Below are positions 24,844-33,326 of a stretch of DNA of 45,254 nucleotides, one piece after another. The translations under genes were made by a program, and so were the position numbers. Origin of the DNA: DASYLJ01 sp964432595 (GTDB lineage: Bacteria > Desulfobacterota > Binatia > DP-6); NCBI GenBank assembly GCA_964432595.1, contig CAYSOF010000037.1, positions 1-45,254 on the forward strand. The letters run 5' to 3'. The notes under the pieces were generated by a model. The model did no database searches, was not told where the DNA came from, and worked only from the letters and a program-made list of their open reading frames with translations. The stretch's first letter is position 1. Every line of letters starts with the position of its first letter.

Positions 24844-26256
24844 CTACCAGCGGAGCGGCCAGTGCGGGTGCCACGGGCGCTCGCGCTCGAACGCCGCCGC
24901 CACCTGAAGGATCAGATCCTCGCGGTGACGCGGCCCCACGATCTGCATCCCCGCCGGCAAGCCCGCCTTCGACAGGCCGACGCGCACCGACGCCGCCGGG
25001 TGGAGCGACAGGTTGAACGGAATGGTGAACGAGCCGACGTTGGACCAAGGCTGCTTCCGGCCTTCGGTCTCGGTCGGGTAGGGCCCGGGCGCCGCGTACG
25101 GATCCATCGGCACGGTCGGCGTGAGCAGGACGTCGACGCGCGAGAAGACGTCGGCGCACCAGTCGTTGATCTGCGCGCGCAGCGTCGCCTGCTTCGCCCA
25201 CTGGGTGGCGTTCATCTCGGACGCCATCGTGAAGCCCGCCATCAGCCCGCGGCCGACGAGCTCCTCCTTGCCGCGCACGTCCTCCTCGATGCGCGCCATC
25301 TCGAAGAACGCGCCGAGCAGGCTCCACGCCTTGCCGCCCTCCGGCGGACCGCCGGCGATCGGCACGATCGTGTGCCCGAGCCCCTCGAGCACGCGCATGC
25401 CGTCCTCGACGAGCGCCGCGACGTCCGACTGCACGACGGCGTAGCCGAGGTCGGGCGACCACCCGAGCCGGAGCCCCGTCGGCGCCGGCTCGGCGAGCTT
25501 GTCCGTGTACGCATAGCCCGGATGCGGCAGGCTCTTCGGGTCTTTCGGCGACGCGCCGACGATCTGATCGAGGACGAGCGCCGCGTCGGCGACGGTCTTC
25601 GTCAGCGGTCCGGTGACCGCAGTGTCGCCGTACACCCACTGCGTGCCGAGCGCGCGCGGGACGCGGCCGAGCGACGGCTTCAACCCGAACGCGCCGACGA
25701 AGCTCGCGGGAATGCGGATCGAGCCGCCGCCGTCGGTCGCGGTGACGAGCGGGATCATGCACGCCGCGAGCGCCGCCGACGAGCCGCCGCTCGAGCCGCC
25801 CGGCGACAGCGCCGGGTTCCACGGCGAGCGCGTGACGCCGTAGACGCGGTTCTTCGTGTACGCCGGCGCGCCGAACTCCGGCGCGTTCGTCTTGCCCACG
25901 ACGATGGCGCCGGCCGCCTTGAGGCGCGCGACGTCGACCGCGTCCGTAATGGCGACGCGATCGCGGTAGAGCATCGAACCTTCCGTCCACGGCAGCCCGT
26001 CCGCGTCCTCCAGCTCCTTCACGCCGAGCGGGATGCCCTCGAGCGGCCGCGCCTCGCCACGCGCGATGCGCGCCTCGGCGGCGCGCGCGTCGGCGAGGCA
26101 CGCCTCGGGATCGCGGCGCGAGCAGACGGCGTTCAGGTCGCCGTTGGTCTCGTCGATGCGGGCGAGCACCGCCTGCATCAGCTCCACGGGCGACGCGCGC
26201 CGCCCGTGGAGCCGATCGCGCAGCTCCGTGAGAGTAAGGGTCAGCAGCTCGTGCAT
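24844..26256 (-). CDS. Amidase signature family hydrolase
   Basis: 470 residues from ATG 26256, with GGAG upstream. The amidase-signature core is present: catalytic Lys in GVKELED, GGSSGGSSAA and TDGGGSIRIPA, giving the Ser-cisSer-Lys arrangement, with KTNAPEF and LKPSLGRVP as supporting family motifs. Length is normal for the family, and there is no signal peptide. Members hydrolyse amides, acyl amides or the Glu-tRNA side group; absence of gatB or gatC neighbours argues against GatA. Substrate unknown. It starts 18 bp after the methyltransferase stop on the same strand, so co-transcription is likely. Confidence 0.92.
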   Translation of the reverse strand: MHELLTLTLTELRDRLHGRRASPVELMQAVLARIDETNGDLNAVCSRRDPEACLADARAAEARIARGEARPLEGIPLGVKELEDADGLPWTEGSMLYRDRVAITDAVDVARLKAAGAIVVGKTNAPEFGAPAYTKNRVYGVTRSPWNPALSPGGSSGGSSAALAACMIPLVTATDGGGSIRIPASFVGAFGLKPSLGRVPRALGTQWVYGDTAVTGPLTKTVADAALVLDQIVGASPKDPKSLPHPGYAYTDKLAEPAPTGLRLGWSPDLGYAVVQSDVAALVEDGMRVLEGLGHTIVPIAGGPPEGGKAWSLLGAFFEMARIEEDVRGKEELVGRGLMAGFTMASEMNATQWAKQATLRAQINDWCADVFSRVDVLLTPTVPMDPYAAPGPYPTETEGRKQPWSNVGSFTIPFNLSLHPAASVRVGLSKAGLPAGMQIVGPRHREDLILQVAAAFERERPWHPHWPLRW

Positions 26257-26274
26257 GACCCGGTCGTAGCACTC

Positions 26275-26835
26275 CTATCGCGTCGCGCGGAACCGGAACG
26301 TGCGGTCGTGCGCCTTCACGTCGACGTCGCGGAAGCCGTGCTGTTCGAGCCGCGCGGCGAAGGTCTCGGGTGGGACCGGCACCAGCGTGTCGTTCAGGTG
26401 GAACATCCGGAACATGAAGCTCGTCCGGCTGTCGGACCCCGCGAAGACGGCGCCCGGACGCAGCACGCGCGCGACCTGCGCCAGCAGCTCGTCCTGCAGC
26501 GCGACGCTCGGGACGTGGTGCAGCATCGTGAAGCACACCGCGCCCGAGAAGCTCGCGTTAGGGAAGGGCAGGCGGGTGGCGTCGCCGTTGACCACGGTGA
26601 CGTTGGTCCCGCGCATGCGCTCCGTCAGCGATGCCGCCAGCCGCTCGTCGATCTCCACCGCCGTGAGGCGCGCCGTCCGATGGCGCAGGACGTCGGTGGT
26701 CAGGCCCGGCCCGGGGCCGACCTCCAGCACGTCGTCGCCGAGGTCCACGCCGCGCAGCACCCAGGGTAGCAGGGCGTCGGTGACCGTCTGCTTCCAGTGA
26801 CCCGTTCGGCAGTACCAGCGATGGAGCGTGTTCAT
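26275..26835 (-). CDS. Class I SAM-dependent methyltransferase
   Basis: 186 residues from ATG 26835. The Rossmann-type SAM site is clear: LEVGPGPGLTTDVL (motif I), AVEIDERL (acidic end of strand 2), VNGDATRLPFPNASF (motif II region), then VARVLRPGA. The protein is short, lacking a separate substrate domain, with an HGFRDVDVKA ending typical of methyltransferases of the Methyltransf_11 group. No clear Shine-Dalgarno precedes it, so leaderless initiation is possible. Small molecule or lipid is the likely substrate class; no more can be said. It is divergent from the AraC gene with a 55-bp shared control region. Confidence 0.85.
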   Translation of the reverse strand: MNTLHRWYCRTGHWKQTVTDALLPWVLRGVDLGDDVLEVGPGPGLTTDVLRHRTARLTAVEIDERLAASLTERMRGTNVTVVNGDATRLPFPNASFSGAVCFTMLHHVPSVALQDELLAQVARVLRPGAVFAGSDSRTSFMFRMFHLNDTLVPVPPETFAARLEQHGFRDVDVKAHDRTFRFRATR

Positions 26836-26844
26836 GGTAGCGGA

Positions 26845-26880
26845 GATAGCGCGTGCGCTTGGCGGCAGGCTTGCGCTATC
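26845..26880. promoter_or_regulatory. Inverted repeat GATAGCGC-N20-GCGCTATC between divergent methyltransferase and AraC genes
   Basis: The 8-bp arms at 26845-26852 and 26873-26880 are exact complements. The repeat almost fills the 55-bp gap between the two divergent start codons, ending 10 bp before the AraC ATG. It is a good candidate for a dimeric regulator site controlling both genes, probably the AraC protein itself, but no promoter consensus is visible to anchor it. Confidence 0.5.
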
Positions 26881-26890
26881 GTGCCAAGAG

Positions 26891-27697
26891 ATGTCGCGAA
26901 ACGGACAGTCGCCGCTCGTCGAGATCGTCCGGATGGACCGGCCGGTGGTGGCGTTCCCCCAGGACTACGCGCCGGGCGACCGGGTGCAGCGGCACCGCCA
27001 CCCGGTCGGCCAGCTGATCTACGCGGCGACCGGCGTGATGACGGTCACCACGCGCGACGGCGCGTGGGTCGTGCCCCCGCAGCGGGCGGTGTGGGTCCCG
27101 GCATACGTCACGCACGCGATCCGCATGACCGGCGACGTCGCGATGCGCACCGTCTACGTCGCGCCGGCGGACGGCCTGCCGGCGGTGTGCGGCGTCGTGC
27201 AGGTGTCGCCGCTGCTGCGCGAGCTCGTGCTGCGCGCCGTCGCGTTCCGCCAGCCGTACGACGTCGACGGTGCCGACGCGCGGCTCGCGATGGTCCTGCT
27301 CGACGAGATCCGCGCCGCGCCGGTCGCGCCGCTGCACCTGCCGATGCCGGCCGACGAGCGCGCGTTGCGCGTCGTGCGCGCGCTCGAGGCCGATCCCGGC
27401 GATGCTCGATCGCTGTCGAAGTGGGGTCGGACGGCCGGCGCGTCCAGCCGCACGCTGGCGCGGGTGTTCCGCGCGGAGACCGGGCTCGGCTTCCGCGCCT
27501 GGCGCCAGCAGCTGCGGCTGCTGCGCGCGCTCGAGCGCCTGGCGAACGGCGACGCGGTGACGACGGTCGCCGTCGAGCTCGGCTACGACAGCCCGAGCGC
27601 GTTCATCGCGATGTTCAAGAAGGCGCTCGGCGTGCCGCCGTCGCAGTACTTCGTCACTCGCGCAGCACGACGTCGAGCGCGAAGCGGACCTTCTTGA
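26891..27697 (+). CDS. AraC-family transcriptional regulator with cupin sensor domain
   Basis: 268 residues from ATG 26891; an earlier in-frame start at 26828 would run through the divergent control region. The N-terminal half is an AraC-type cupin (HRHPVGQLIYAATG, then WVVPPQRAVWVP, HAIRM). The C-terminal ~100 residues have two helix-turn-helix motifs: SLSKWGRTAGASSRTLARVFR, then VAVELGYDSPSAFIAMFKKALGVPPSQYF, the latter the AraC signature. This cupin form is common in regulators of small-molecule export or metabolism. It likely controls the divergent methyltransferase-amidase genes. The 3' end overlaps the convergent sulfotransferase by 44 bp. Confidence 0.9.
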   Translation: MSRNGQSPLVEIVRMDRPVVAFPQDYAPGDRVQRHRHPVGQLIYAATGVMTVTTRDGAWVVPPQRAVWVPAYVTHAIRMTGDVAMRTVYVAPADGLPAVCGVVQVSPLLRELVLRAVAFRQPYDVDGADARLAMVLLDEIRAAPVAPLHLPMPADERALRVVRALEADPGDARSLSKWGRTAGASSRTLARVFRAETGLGFRAWRQQLRLLRALERLANGDAVTTVAVELGYDSPSAFIAMFKKALGVPPSQYFVTRAARRRARSGPS

Positions 27698-28664
27698 GCA
27701 CCTTGCCCAGCGCGTTCTGGTGGATGTTGCGTCGCAAGGCCACCAGCGCGCGACGCTCCATGCGGTAGCGCAGCGGTCCCTTCGCCTTCACCGGCACGGG
27801 CGCGCCCTTCGCGGCTTCGAGCTGCGCGACGATCTTCTCGCGCGGATAGCCGAGCGTCTCGAGATCGGCGGGATCGAGCTCGGCGAGCACCTGCGACACC
27901 AAGGCGAGCACCTGCGGGTTCGACGCGATTTCCGCCGCCCACTTGCTGACCGACGTCGTCACCGGCCGCGCGTGCTTGTGGACGCCCGTCGGGTCGCCGA
28001 GCCCCTTGAAGGCCTCGCCGCTCTCGCCGTACGCGATCGCCTTCTCCTCGAACGGAATCCCGATGTGCTCGCAGACGCGCCGAAACTGCGCCTCCGGCTC
28101 CTTCACCAGCTCCTCGTATTTCACCCACACGAGCGGCACCGGCTTCTCGCGCACCATGTGCGCCAGCGCCGGCACGTAGCGCTGGAGGATCGGGTTGTGG
28201 TTGATCGCCACCTCGTAGTCGCCGTCGAAGAACGACTCGGCGTACGACGAAAGCACCGCCAGCGGGTGGCGCGTCAGGACGACGTAGTGCGCCTTCGGGT
28301 AGAGCTTCGTCAGGAAGGGCAGGACGAGGCCGTAGGCCGGCGTCTTGTCGAGGAAGTAGGTCTTCCCGGGCGGCGCCAGCTCCAGCATCTGGGCGTACAA
28401 GGCGTCGGTGTAGGCGCGCAGCGCATCCAGGTACCCGGCCTCGCCGCGGGGAATCTCCGAGACGATCTCCTTGATGGCCTGCTCGGCGTTGAACGGGTCG
28501 AAGGGCGCCTTCTGGACGTTTCCGAAGTAGCCGAGGTGGGCGATGGGGGTGATCAGGTGCGGCTCGGCTCGGCCGTAGACCTGCGAGTGCGAGCTCAACA
28601 TCCGGGCCAGCAACGTCGTCCCCGAGCGGGGGGCGCCGATGAGGAAGATCAGCCGATCCTGCAT
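27654..28664 (-). CDS. PAPS-dependent sulfotransferase family protein
   Basis: 336 residues from ATG 28664; AAAGG six bases upstream supports this start. The 5'-phosphosulfate-binding loop is explicit (IGAPRSGTTLLARML, residues ~9-23), and the 3'-phosphate-binding strand-turn is seen as VVLTRHPLAVLSSY. KYEELVKEPE and a GDPTGVHKHARP segment fit the C-terminal half of sulfotransferase_3-type proteins. The tail is long, basic and amphipathic (LRRNIHQNALGKVLKKVRF). It would transfer sulfate from PAPS to a hydroxyl or amine; the acceptor is unknown. It is divergent from the beta-helix/TSP3 gene at 28776. Confidence 0.88.
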   Translation of the reverse strand: MQDRLIFLIGAPRSGTTLLARMLSSHSQVYGRAEPHLITPIAHLGYFGNVQKAPFDPFNAEQAIKEIVSEIPRGEAGYLDALRAYTDALYAQMLELAPPGKTYFLDKTPAYGLVLPFLTKLYPKAHYVVLTRHPLAVLSSYAESFFDGDYEVAINHNPILQRYVPALAHMVREKPVPLVWVKYEELVKEPEAQFRRVCEHIGIPFEEKAIAYGESGEAFKGLGDPTGVHKHARPVTTSVSKWAAEIASNPQVLALVSQVLAELDPADLETLGYPREKIVAQLEAAKGAPVPVKAKGPLRYRMERRALVALRRNIHQNALGKVLKKVRFALDVVLRE

Positions 28665-28775
28665 CGCTGCCTTTCTTCCAGCGGACGGGCCGAGTGTCCA
28701 CCCGCGCGGTCCCGGTGCCGCCGGGCACGATACTTCCTTTTCGAATTGAATGGCGATCGTGTAGTCGTAAATCGC

Positions 28776-30920
28776 ATGCCACGTCGGATCGCGGTACTCG
28801 GGCTTGGTTGTCTCCTGGCCCTCGGGGGCCTTCCGGGGATCTGGGTCGGCGACGCGCAAGCGGTCGACTTCACCGTCGACGTGACGGCCGACAACGACGA
28901 CAGCTCCCCCGGTGACGGCGTGTGCCGCGCGACCACCGGGCTGTGCCCGCTCCGTGCGGCCGTACAGGAGGCCAATGCCCTCCCGGGAGCCGACGTCATC
29001 CAGCTGCGCAGCGGGACGTACATCCTCCAGGACGACCCGTCCTCGCCGCCGCGCAACCGCGGCGACATCGACGTCACCGAGGATCTGACGATCCGGCCGC
29101 TCAGCGGTTCGCCCATCATCGACGGGAAGGCCCTGTCGCGGATCTTCGAGGTCACCGGCGGAACGCTGGTCCTGATGAACCTGACGCTCAACGCCGGCAA
29201 CGCCACCTCGGAGTTCGCGTCGGATCCGGCGTGCGGCTTCGACGGCGGTGCCGTGTGCGCGATCGGCGCGGACGTCCGTCTCGAGGGCTGCACCGTGACG
29301 GGGCACCGGGGCGAGAACGGCGGTGCGCTCTTCGTGAACGGCGGGACCCTCACGCTGCTCCGATCGAATATCAGCGGGAATACGGCCTCGTCGCTTGGCG
29401 GCGGTATCGCCGCGCAGGGTGCGATGCTCGACATCGAGGACACCACCATCGCCGACAACAAGATCGATATCGGCGGGTCGTTCGGCGGCGGCGTCGCCGT
29501 ATACGACGGCAGCTCCCTGGACGTGCTGAACAGCACGTTCTCGGGCAACACCGCCGTGGGAACCGGCGGCGGACTCGTGGTCACGCATGCCGCCGACGTC
29601 GCCATCCGGAACTCGACCTTCAGCGGCAACACGTCGTCCGACGGTGTCGGCGGCGCGATCGACTTCCGCGGCGACACCACGTCGTTCCTCCTCGCAAACG
29701 TGACCATCGCGCGGAACTCGGGTGGTGGCCTGATGTTGCAGGAACCGACGGGCGCGACGGTGCGCAACTCGCTTCTCGTGCTGAACCTGCCCGAAGACTG
29801 CACCGGCGACGCGGCGGTCAGCGCCAACAACCTCCTCTCGAAGGCGGATCGCTGTGGGCTCGACGGGCCCGCGCCGGCCGCCGATCCCAAGCTGGCGGGG
29901 ACGCTCGAGACGAACGGCACGCGCAACGCGACCAAGACGCTCGCGCTGCTGGACCAAAGCCCGGCCGACAACAAGGGCAGCGAGTGCGAAGCGAGCGATC
30001 AGCGCGGCTTCACGCGCGACGCCGCATGCGACCTCGGCGCCTACGAGCGGCTCGACGACAAGGACGGCGACTTCGTTCCGGAGGCGCAGGACAATTGCCC
30101 GGGGCTGTCCAATGCGGACCAGGCCGACGGCGACACGGACGGCATCGGTGACGCGTGCGATTGTCTGCCGAAGAGCGCGACGCTCGGCACGCCCGATCAG
30201 GACGACGATCTCGACGGCGTGCTGAACCGCATCGACTGCTGTCCGGACACGCCGCGGTTGGCGCAGTCGGTCACGTGCATCGAGGGCGGTGTCGTTGCCG
30301 ACCCCACCGGCTGCTCCATCTCTCAGGCCTGCGACTGCTATTCCCGCATCCTCGAGGGCAAGGCCTACCCGTGGGGCAAGAGGAAGGGATGGAAGAAGTG
30401 CGTGAAGCGCACCGTGAAAAGGCTCGATGTGAAGCGTCGCTGCAAACGCGAGGTCCGCCGCGCAATCATCGGCGATCCCGCGCTCGCCGACTGCGGAAAG
30501 TACGAGGTGCCGCAGGGCCAAAAAGACACCGATGGCGACAGCATCATCGACGCGGACGACAACTGCCGCCATGTCTACAACCCGTTGCAGGCGAACAGCG
30601 ACGACGACACCGAGAAGAAAGCGCGTGGCGACGCCTGTGACGACGACGATGACAACGACAACCTGAGGGACTCCGAGGACAAGTGTCCGACGATCCTCAG
30701 CTGCAAGAACGAAGACGCCGATTCCGACGGGATGGGCAACGAATGCGACCAGTGCCCCTGGAAGAGCACGGGTGCGGGCATCAACTCCAGGGGTTGTGAG
30801 CCGGGTCAGGACGAGGTCGGCGCCGTCGAGCCGCCGGACGAGTGTGTGACCGAGCCAGCGCCACCCGGCGGTGGTGACGACGATGACGGCGAGATCATCG
30901 ACACGTCGACCGTTCGCTGA
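28776..30920 (+). CDS. Exported parallel beta-helix protein with thrombospondin type-3 repeats
   Basis: 714 residues from ATG 28776, giving a signal peptide ending near GDAQA. Residues ~30-420 form a polymorphic-outer-membrane-protein-like beta-helix: CPLRAAVQEANALPGAD, then repeated GGA.../SNISGNTAS/STFSGNT rungs and a CDLGAYE end. Residues ~425-480 and ~585-660 have D-x-D-x-DG and DNCP...Q.D.D.DG.GDACD thrombospondin type-3 units that normally bind Ca2+. Between them lies a strongly basic Cys-containing block (KAYPWGKRKGWKKCVKR to RRAIIG). The tail is acidic (GGGDDDDGE). A Ca2+-stabilised surface protein is inferred; no enzyme motif and no recognised sorting signal are seen. Confidence 0.85.
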   Translation: MPRRIAVLGLGCLLALGGLPGIWVGDAQAVDFTVDVTADNDDSSPGDGVCRATTGLCPLRAAVQEANALPGADVIQLRSGTYILQDDPSSPPRNRGDIDVTEDLTIRPLSGSPIIDGKALSRIFEVTGGTLVLMNLTLNAGNATSEFASDPACGFDGGAVCAIGADVRLEGCTVTGHRGENGGALFVNGGTLTLLRSNISGNTASSLGGGIAAQGAMLDIEDTTIADNKIDIGGSFGGGVAVYDGSSLDVLNSTFSGNTAVGTGGGLVVTHAADVAIRNSTFSGNTSSDGVGGAIDFRGDTTSFLLANVTIARNSGGGLMLQEPTGATVRNSLLVLNLPEDCTGDAAVSANNLLSKADRCGLDGPAPAADPKLAGTLETNGTRNATKTLALLDQSPADNKGSECEASDQRGFTRDAACDLGAYERLDDKDGDFVPEAQDNCPGLSNADQADGDTDGIGDACDCLPKSATLGTPDQDDDLDGVLNRIDCCPDTPRLAQSVTCIEGGVVADPTGCSISQACDCYSRILEGKAYPWGKRKGWKKCVKRTVKRLDVKRRCKREVRRAIIGDPALADCGKYEVPQGQKDTDGDSIIDADDNCRHVYNPLQANSDDDTEKKARGDACDDDDDNDNLRDSEDKCPTILSCKNEDADSDGMGNECDQCPWKSTGAGINSRGCEPGQDEVGAVEPPDECVTEPAPPGGGDDDDGEIIDTSTVR

Positions 30921-30924
30921 GCCA

Positions 30925-30938
30925 AACGATCGATCGTT
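30925..30938. promoter_or_regulatory. Perfect palindrome AACGATCGATCGTT, candidate TetR-type operator
   Basis: A 14-bp perfect palindrome lies 3 bp before a TTGACA box in front of the SDR gene. It shares the pattern AACGA-N4-TCGTT with the palindrome in front of the TetR gene (39806-39819), which also touches TTGACA. The shared sequence and identical setting argue for one regulator acting at both. Confidence 0.6.
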
Positions 30939-30941
30939 CGA

Positions 30942-30970
30942 TTGACACCCTGAAACGCCGCGTGTTAGCC
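30942..30970 (+). promoter_or_regulatory. Candidate sigma-70-type promoter of the SDR/VOC genes
   Basis: TTGACA at 30942-30947 matches the -35 consensus. At 17-bp spacing the -10 is TTAGCC (30965-30970), a weak match that may need an activator or be a GC-rich variant. Downstream, CCTCC (30974-30978) can pair with the GGAGG ribosome-binding site (30986-30990) over a 7-nt loop, so the site may be partly masked in the mRNA. Confidence 0.45.
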
Positions 30971-30996
30971 CGACCTCCTTTTCTCGGAGGATACGG

Positions 30997-31953
30997 ATGA
31001 GCAAGCTTCTCGACGGTAAGGTCGCGGTCGTCACGGGTTCGGGCCGCGGCATCGGGCGCGGCATCGCGCTCGCGCTCGCGCGTGAAGGCGCGAAGGTCGT
31101 GGTCAACGACATCGGCTGCGGCACCGACGGCCGCGGCACCGACGCGGATCCGGCGTCGGTCGTCTGCAAGGAGATCAAGGAGCTCGGGAGCGAAGGCGTC
31201 CCGAACTACGACAGCGTCTCGGAGTACGAGAGCGCCGGCAACATCATCAAGACGGCGATGGACACCTGGGGCCGCTGCGACATCCTCGTCAACAACGCGG
31301 GCATCCTGCGCGACAAGCAGCTCGTCAACATGTCGCCGGACGACTTCGACGCCGTCCTGAAGGTGCACCTCTACGGCGGCTTCAACTGCAGCCGGCACGC
31401 GCTGCCGATCATGCGCGAGCAGAAGTACGGCCGCATCGTCAACATCGTCTCGAGCGCCGGCCTGCGCGGCAACTTCGGTCAGGCCAACTACGGCGCGGCG
31501 AAGGCCGGGCTCATGGGGCTCACGTTCGTGATCGCCGTCGAGCACATGAAGGGCAACGCCGAGGGCAAGTACTCGATCACCGCGAACGCGTTGTCGCCCG
31601 CGGGCATGACGCGCATGGTGGGCACGATGCCCGGCATGGAAGGCCGTCCGGTGCCGCCCGAGATGAATCCCGATCTCAACGGCGCGATGGTCGCGTTCGT
31701 GGCGTCGGAGAAGGCGGGCCACGTGAACGGCCAGATATTCGGCCGTCGCGGCTACGCGTTCACGCTGTTCCAGACGCCGAAGCCGCTCGCGGCGATGTTC
31801 AGCGAGGGCGGCTGGAGCGCCGGCGACATCGCCAAGAACTTCGACGCCGCCTTCGCCGAGCACCTGAACGTGCCCGGCATCCCGATGACGCAGGCGATGA
31901 AGGACGCGGCGAAGGCGGCGGCCGCCAAGGCGGCCGAGGCCAAGAAGGGATAG
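30997..31953 (+). CDS. SDR oxidoreductase of the peroxisomal MFE-2/3-hydroxyacyl-CoA dehydrogenase type
   Basis: 318 residues; GGAGG at 30986-30990 gives ATG 30997 six bases downstream. Motifs are TGSGRGIGRGIA (cofactor), NNAGILRDK, catalytic Ser153 and YxxxK (Tyr165, Lys169). The long insertion GCGTDGRGTDADPAS after strand 2 and the NNAGILRDKQLVNM pattern are typical of the dehydrogenase part of multifunctional enzyme type 2, which oxidises (R)-3-hydroxyacyl-CoA. An Ala/Lys-rich tail ends the protein. It heads a gene pair with a VOC protein. A candidate operator and TTGACA box precede it, suggesting TetR control of a lipid or sterol degradation step. Confidence 0.9.
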   Translation: MSKLLDGKVAVVTGSGRGIGRGIALALAREGAKVVVNDIGCGTDGRGTDADPASVVCKEIKELGSEGVPNYDSVSEYESAGNIIKTAMDTWGRCDILVNNAGILRDKQLVNMSPDDFDAVLKVHLYGGFNCSRHALPIMREQKYGRIVNIVSSAGLRGNFGQANYGAAKAGLMGLTFVIAVEHMKGNAEGKYSITANALSPAGMTRMVGTMPGMEGRPVPPEMNPDLNGAMVAFVASEKAGHVNGQIFGRRGYAFTLFQTPKPLAAMFSEGGWSAGDIAKNFDAAFAEHLNVPGIPMTQAMKDAAKAAAAKAAEAKKG

Positions 31954-31956
31954 GTC

Positions 31957-32478
31957 GTGGCGGCGCGCGGCTTCTCGCACGTCGGGCTCTCCACGCTGGA
32001 TCTCGACGCGACGCGCGCCTTCTACGAGGACGTGCTCGGCTTCACGGCGGTCCGCTGCGACATCATCGAGTTCGAAGAGGGCGGGCGCATCCGTCACGTG
32101 TTCTACGACACGGGCGGCGGCGCCCTCCTCGCGTTCATGGAGCCGCGCGACGTCCCGAAGCTCCCGGCGTCGTACGACGCCGGCATCAACCGCGGGCTCG
32201 GCGTGCCGGACTTCTTCTATCACTTCGCGTTCGAGGTGGACTCGATGGACGCGTTGCTCGCGAAGCGCGCGCACCTGATCGGGAAGGGCGTGAAGGTCAC
32301 GCCGGTCGTCGACCACGAGTGGATGCAGTCGATCTACTTCAAGGATCCGAACGGCATCATGCTCGAGTACGCGTGGACGAACCGCGTCCCGCGCGACGCC
32401 GGCGACACGGTGATGCAGGTGCGCGAGCGCGTGAGCCTGCGCCGGCGCTCGCCCGTCACCGACTTCCGTAGCGAGTAG
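31957..32478 (+). CDS. VOC-family (glyoxalase/extradiol dioxygenase fold) protein
   Basis: 173 residues from GTG 31957, three bases after the SDR stop. The VOC fold is evident from two beta-alpha-beta-beta-beta halves: FSHVGLSTLDLDATRAFYEDVLGF at the start and, later, HFAFEVDSMDALL and YFKDPNGIMLEYAW. Candidate metal ligands are His near residue 8, His of YHFAFEV and Glu of MLEYAW, which would suit a metal-dependent isomerase, lyase or dioxygenase. No signal peptide. Close coupling with the MFE-2-like SDR suggests a related acyl or aromatic substrate, but the reaction cannot be assigned. Confidence 0.88.
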   Translation: MAARGFSHVGLSTLDLDATRAFYEDVLGFTAVRCDIIEFEEGGRIRHVFYDTGGGALLAFMEPRDVPKLPASYDAGINRGLGVPDFFYHFAFEVDSMDALLAKRAHLIGKGVKVTPVVDHEWMQSIYFKDPNGIMLEYAWTNRVPRDAGDTVMQVRERVSLRRRSPVTDFRSE

Positions 32479-32606
32479 TTGCGGCGTGCGTTGCACGCGC
32501 GCGTCGCGTGCCCGCTTCGTCGCGGCGTCGGACGCGGAGCGCTTCTTGCTCCCGGTGGCCGGCAATGTGGCCGGCGCTACGATTCGTGGTCGGAGAGGTG
32601 CAGATC

Positions 32607-33326
32607 GTGGTCTCCATGCACGCGCTCTGCATTCTCGTCGCGGTGGTGGCGGGGGCGCTCCTCGCGGTGCGGCGCGCGCGCGATCCGATGGTCGTGCTCG
32701 CGTGTGCGCCGTTCGTGGCGCTGGCCGGTATTGCGGGCAGTCGCGCGCTGTTCGTGCTGCTGCGCGGCGGCGACGGCTCGCCCGTGTCGGGCGGGCTCAC
32801 GTCGACCGGTGGCATCGCGACGGGGCTCGTGGCGATCCTCGCCACCGCCTGGATCACGCGCGTCCGCGCCGCCGACCTGCTCGATGCGTTCGTGCCGGCA
32901 GGCCTCCTGGCGCTCGGCATCGGCCGCATCGGCTGCCTGCTCGGCGGGTGTTGCTACGGCGCGCTCACCGCGGGCGCATGGGGCATCGTGTTCCCGGAGG
33001 CGGGCGACGGCGCGCGCCATCCGCTCCAGCTGTACTCCGCCGCGCTGGACTTCGCGCTGGTCGCATGGCTCTGGCGCGCCGGCGGACCTGCGGGCACCGT
33101 CGCGCGGCGCGGCTGCATCGGCTACGGCCTTGGTCGTACGCTGCTGGAAACGCTGCGCGATCCGAGCACCCGCGACCTGCTCGTCGGCGGCGTCACGGTC
33201 GCCCAGGCCGGCGCGCTGGCGCTCGCCGTGGTCGCCTGGCTCGCCCCGACGACGGGGCTTCACAGGGCGCGGGCGCGTCGTATCGTTTCCGCGAGAGGTT
33301 TCGGTCAATGGATTTTCAGAGCCTGA
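32607..33326 (+). CDS. Lgt-like membrane protein (prolipoprotein diacylglyceryl transferase family), short and lacking the HGG histidine
   Basis: 239 residues from GTG 32607, eight bases after GGAGAGG; ATG 32616 is a later alternative. Six to seven membrane helices are predicted. The family core is visible: GRIGCLLGGCCYG (with the conserved Arg), then WGIVFP, RHPLQLYSA and a late GLGRTLLETLRDP matching the second conserved Arg region. The segment LTSTGGIATG aligns with the HGGL loop of Lgt but has Thr where E. coli Lgt has catalytic His103. I infer a divergent or inactive paralogue rather than the housekeeping enzyme. Its 3' end overlaps the next gene by 19 bp. Confidence 0.8.
   Translation: MVSMHALCILVAVVAGALLAVRRARDPMVVLACAPFVALAGIAGSRALFVLLRGGDGSPVSGGLTSTGGIATGLVAILATAWITRVRAADLLDAFVPAGLLALGIGRIGCLLGGCCYGALTAGAWGIVFPEAGDGARHPLQLYSAALDFALVAWLWRAGGPAGTVARRGCIGYGLGRTLLETLRDPSTRDLLVGGVTVAQAGALALAVVAWLAPTTGLHRARARRIVSARGFGQWIFRA

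Noticed and set aside
32556..32575. Direct repeat TGGCCGGC twice, 12 bp apart, before the Lgt-like gene, also able to form a GCCGGC hairpin
   Set aside because: Such GC-rich 8-mers recur by chance in this DNA; arms are only 6 bp as a hairpin and no regulator is linked.
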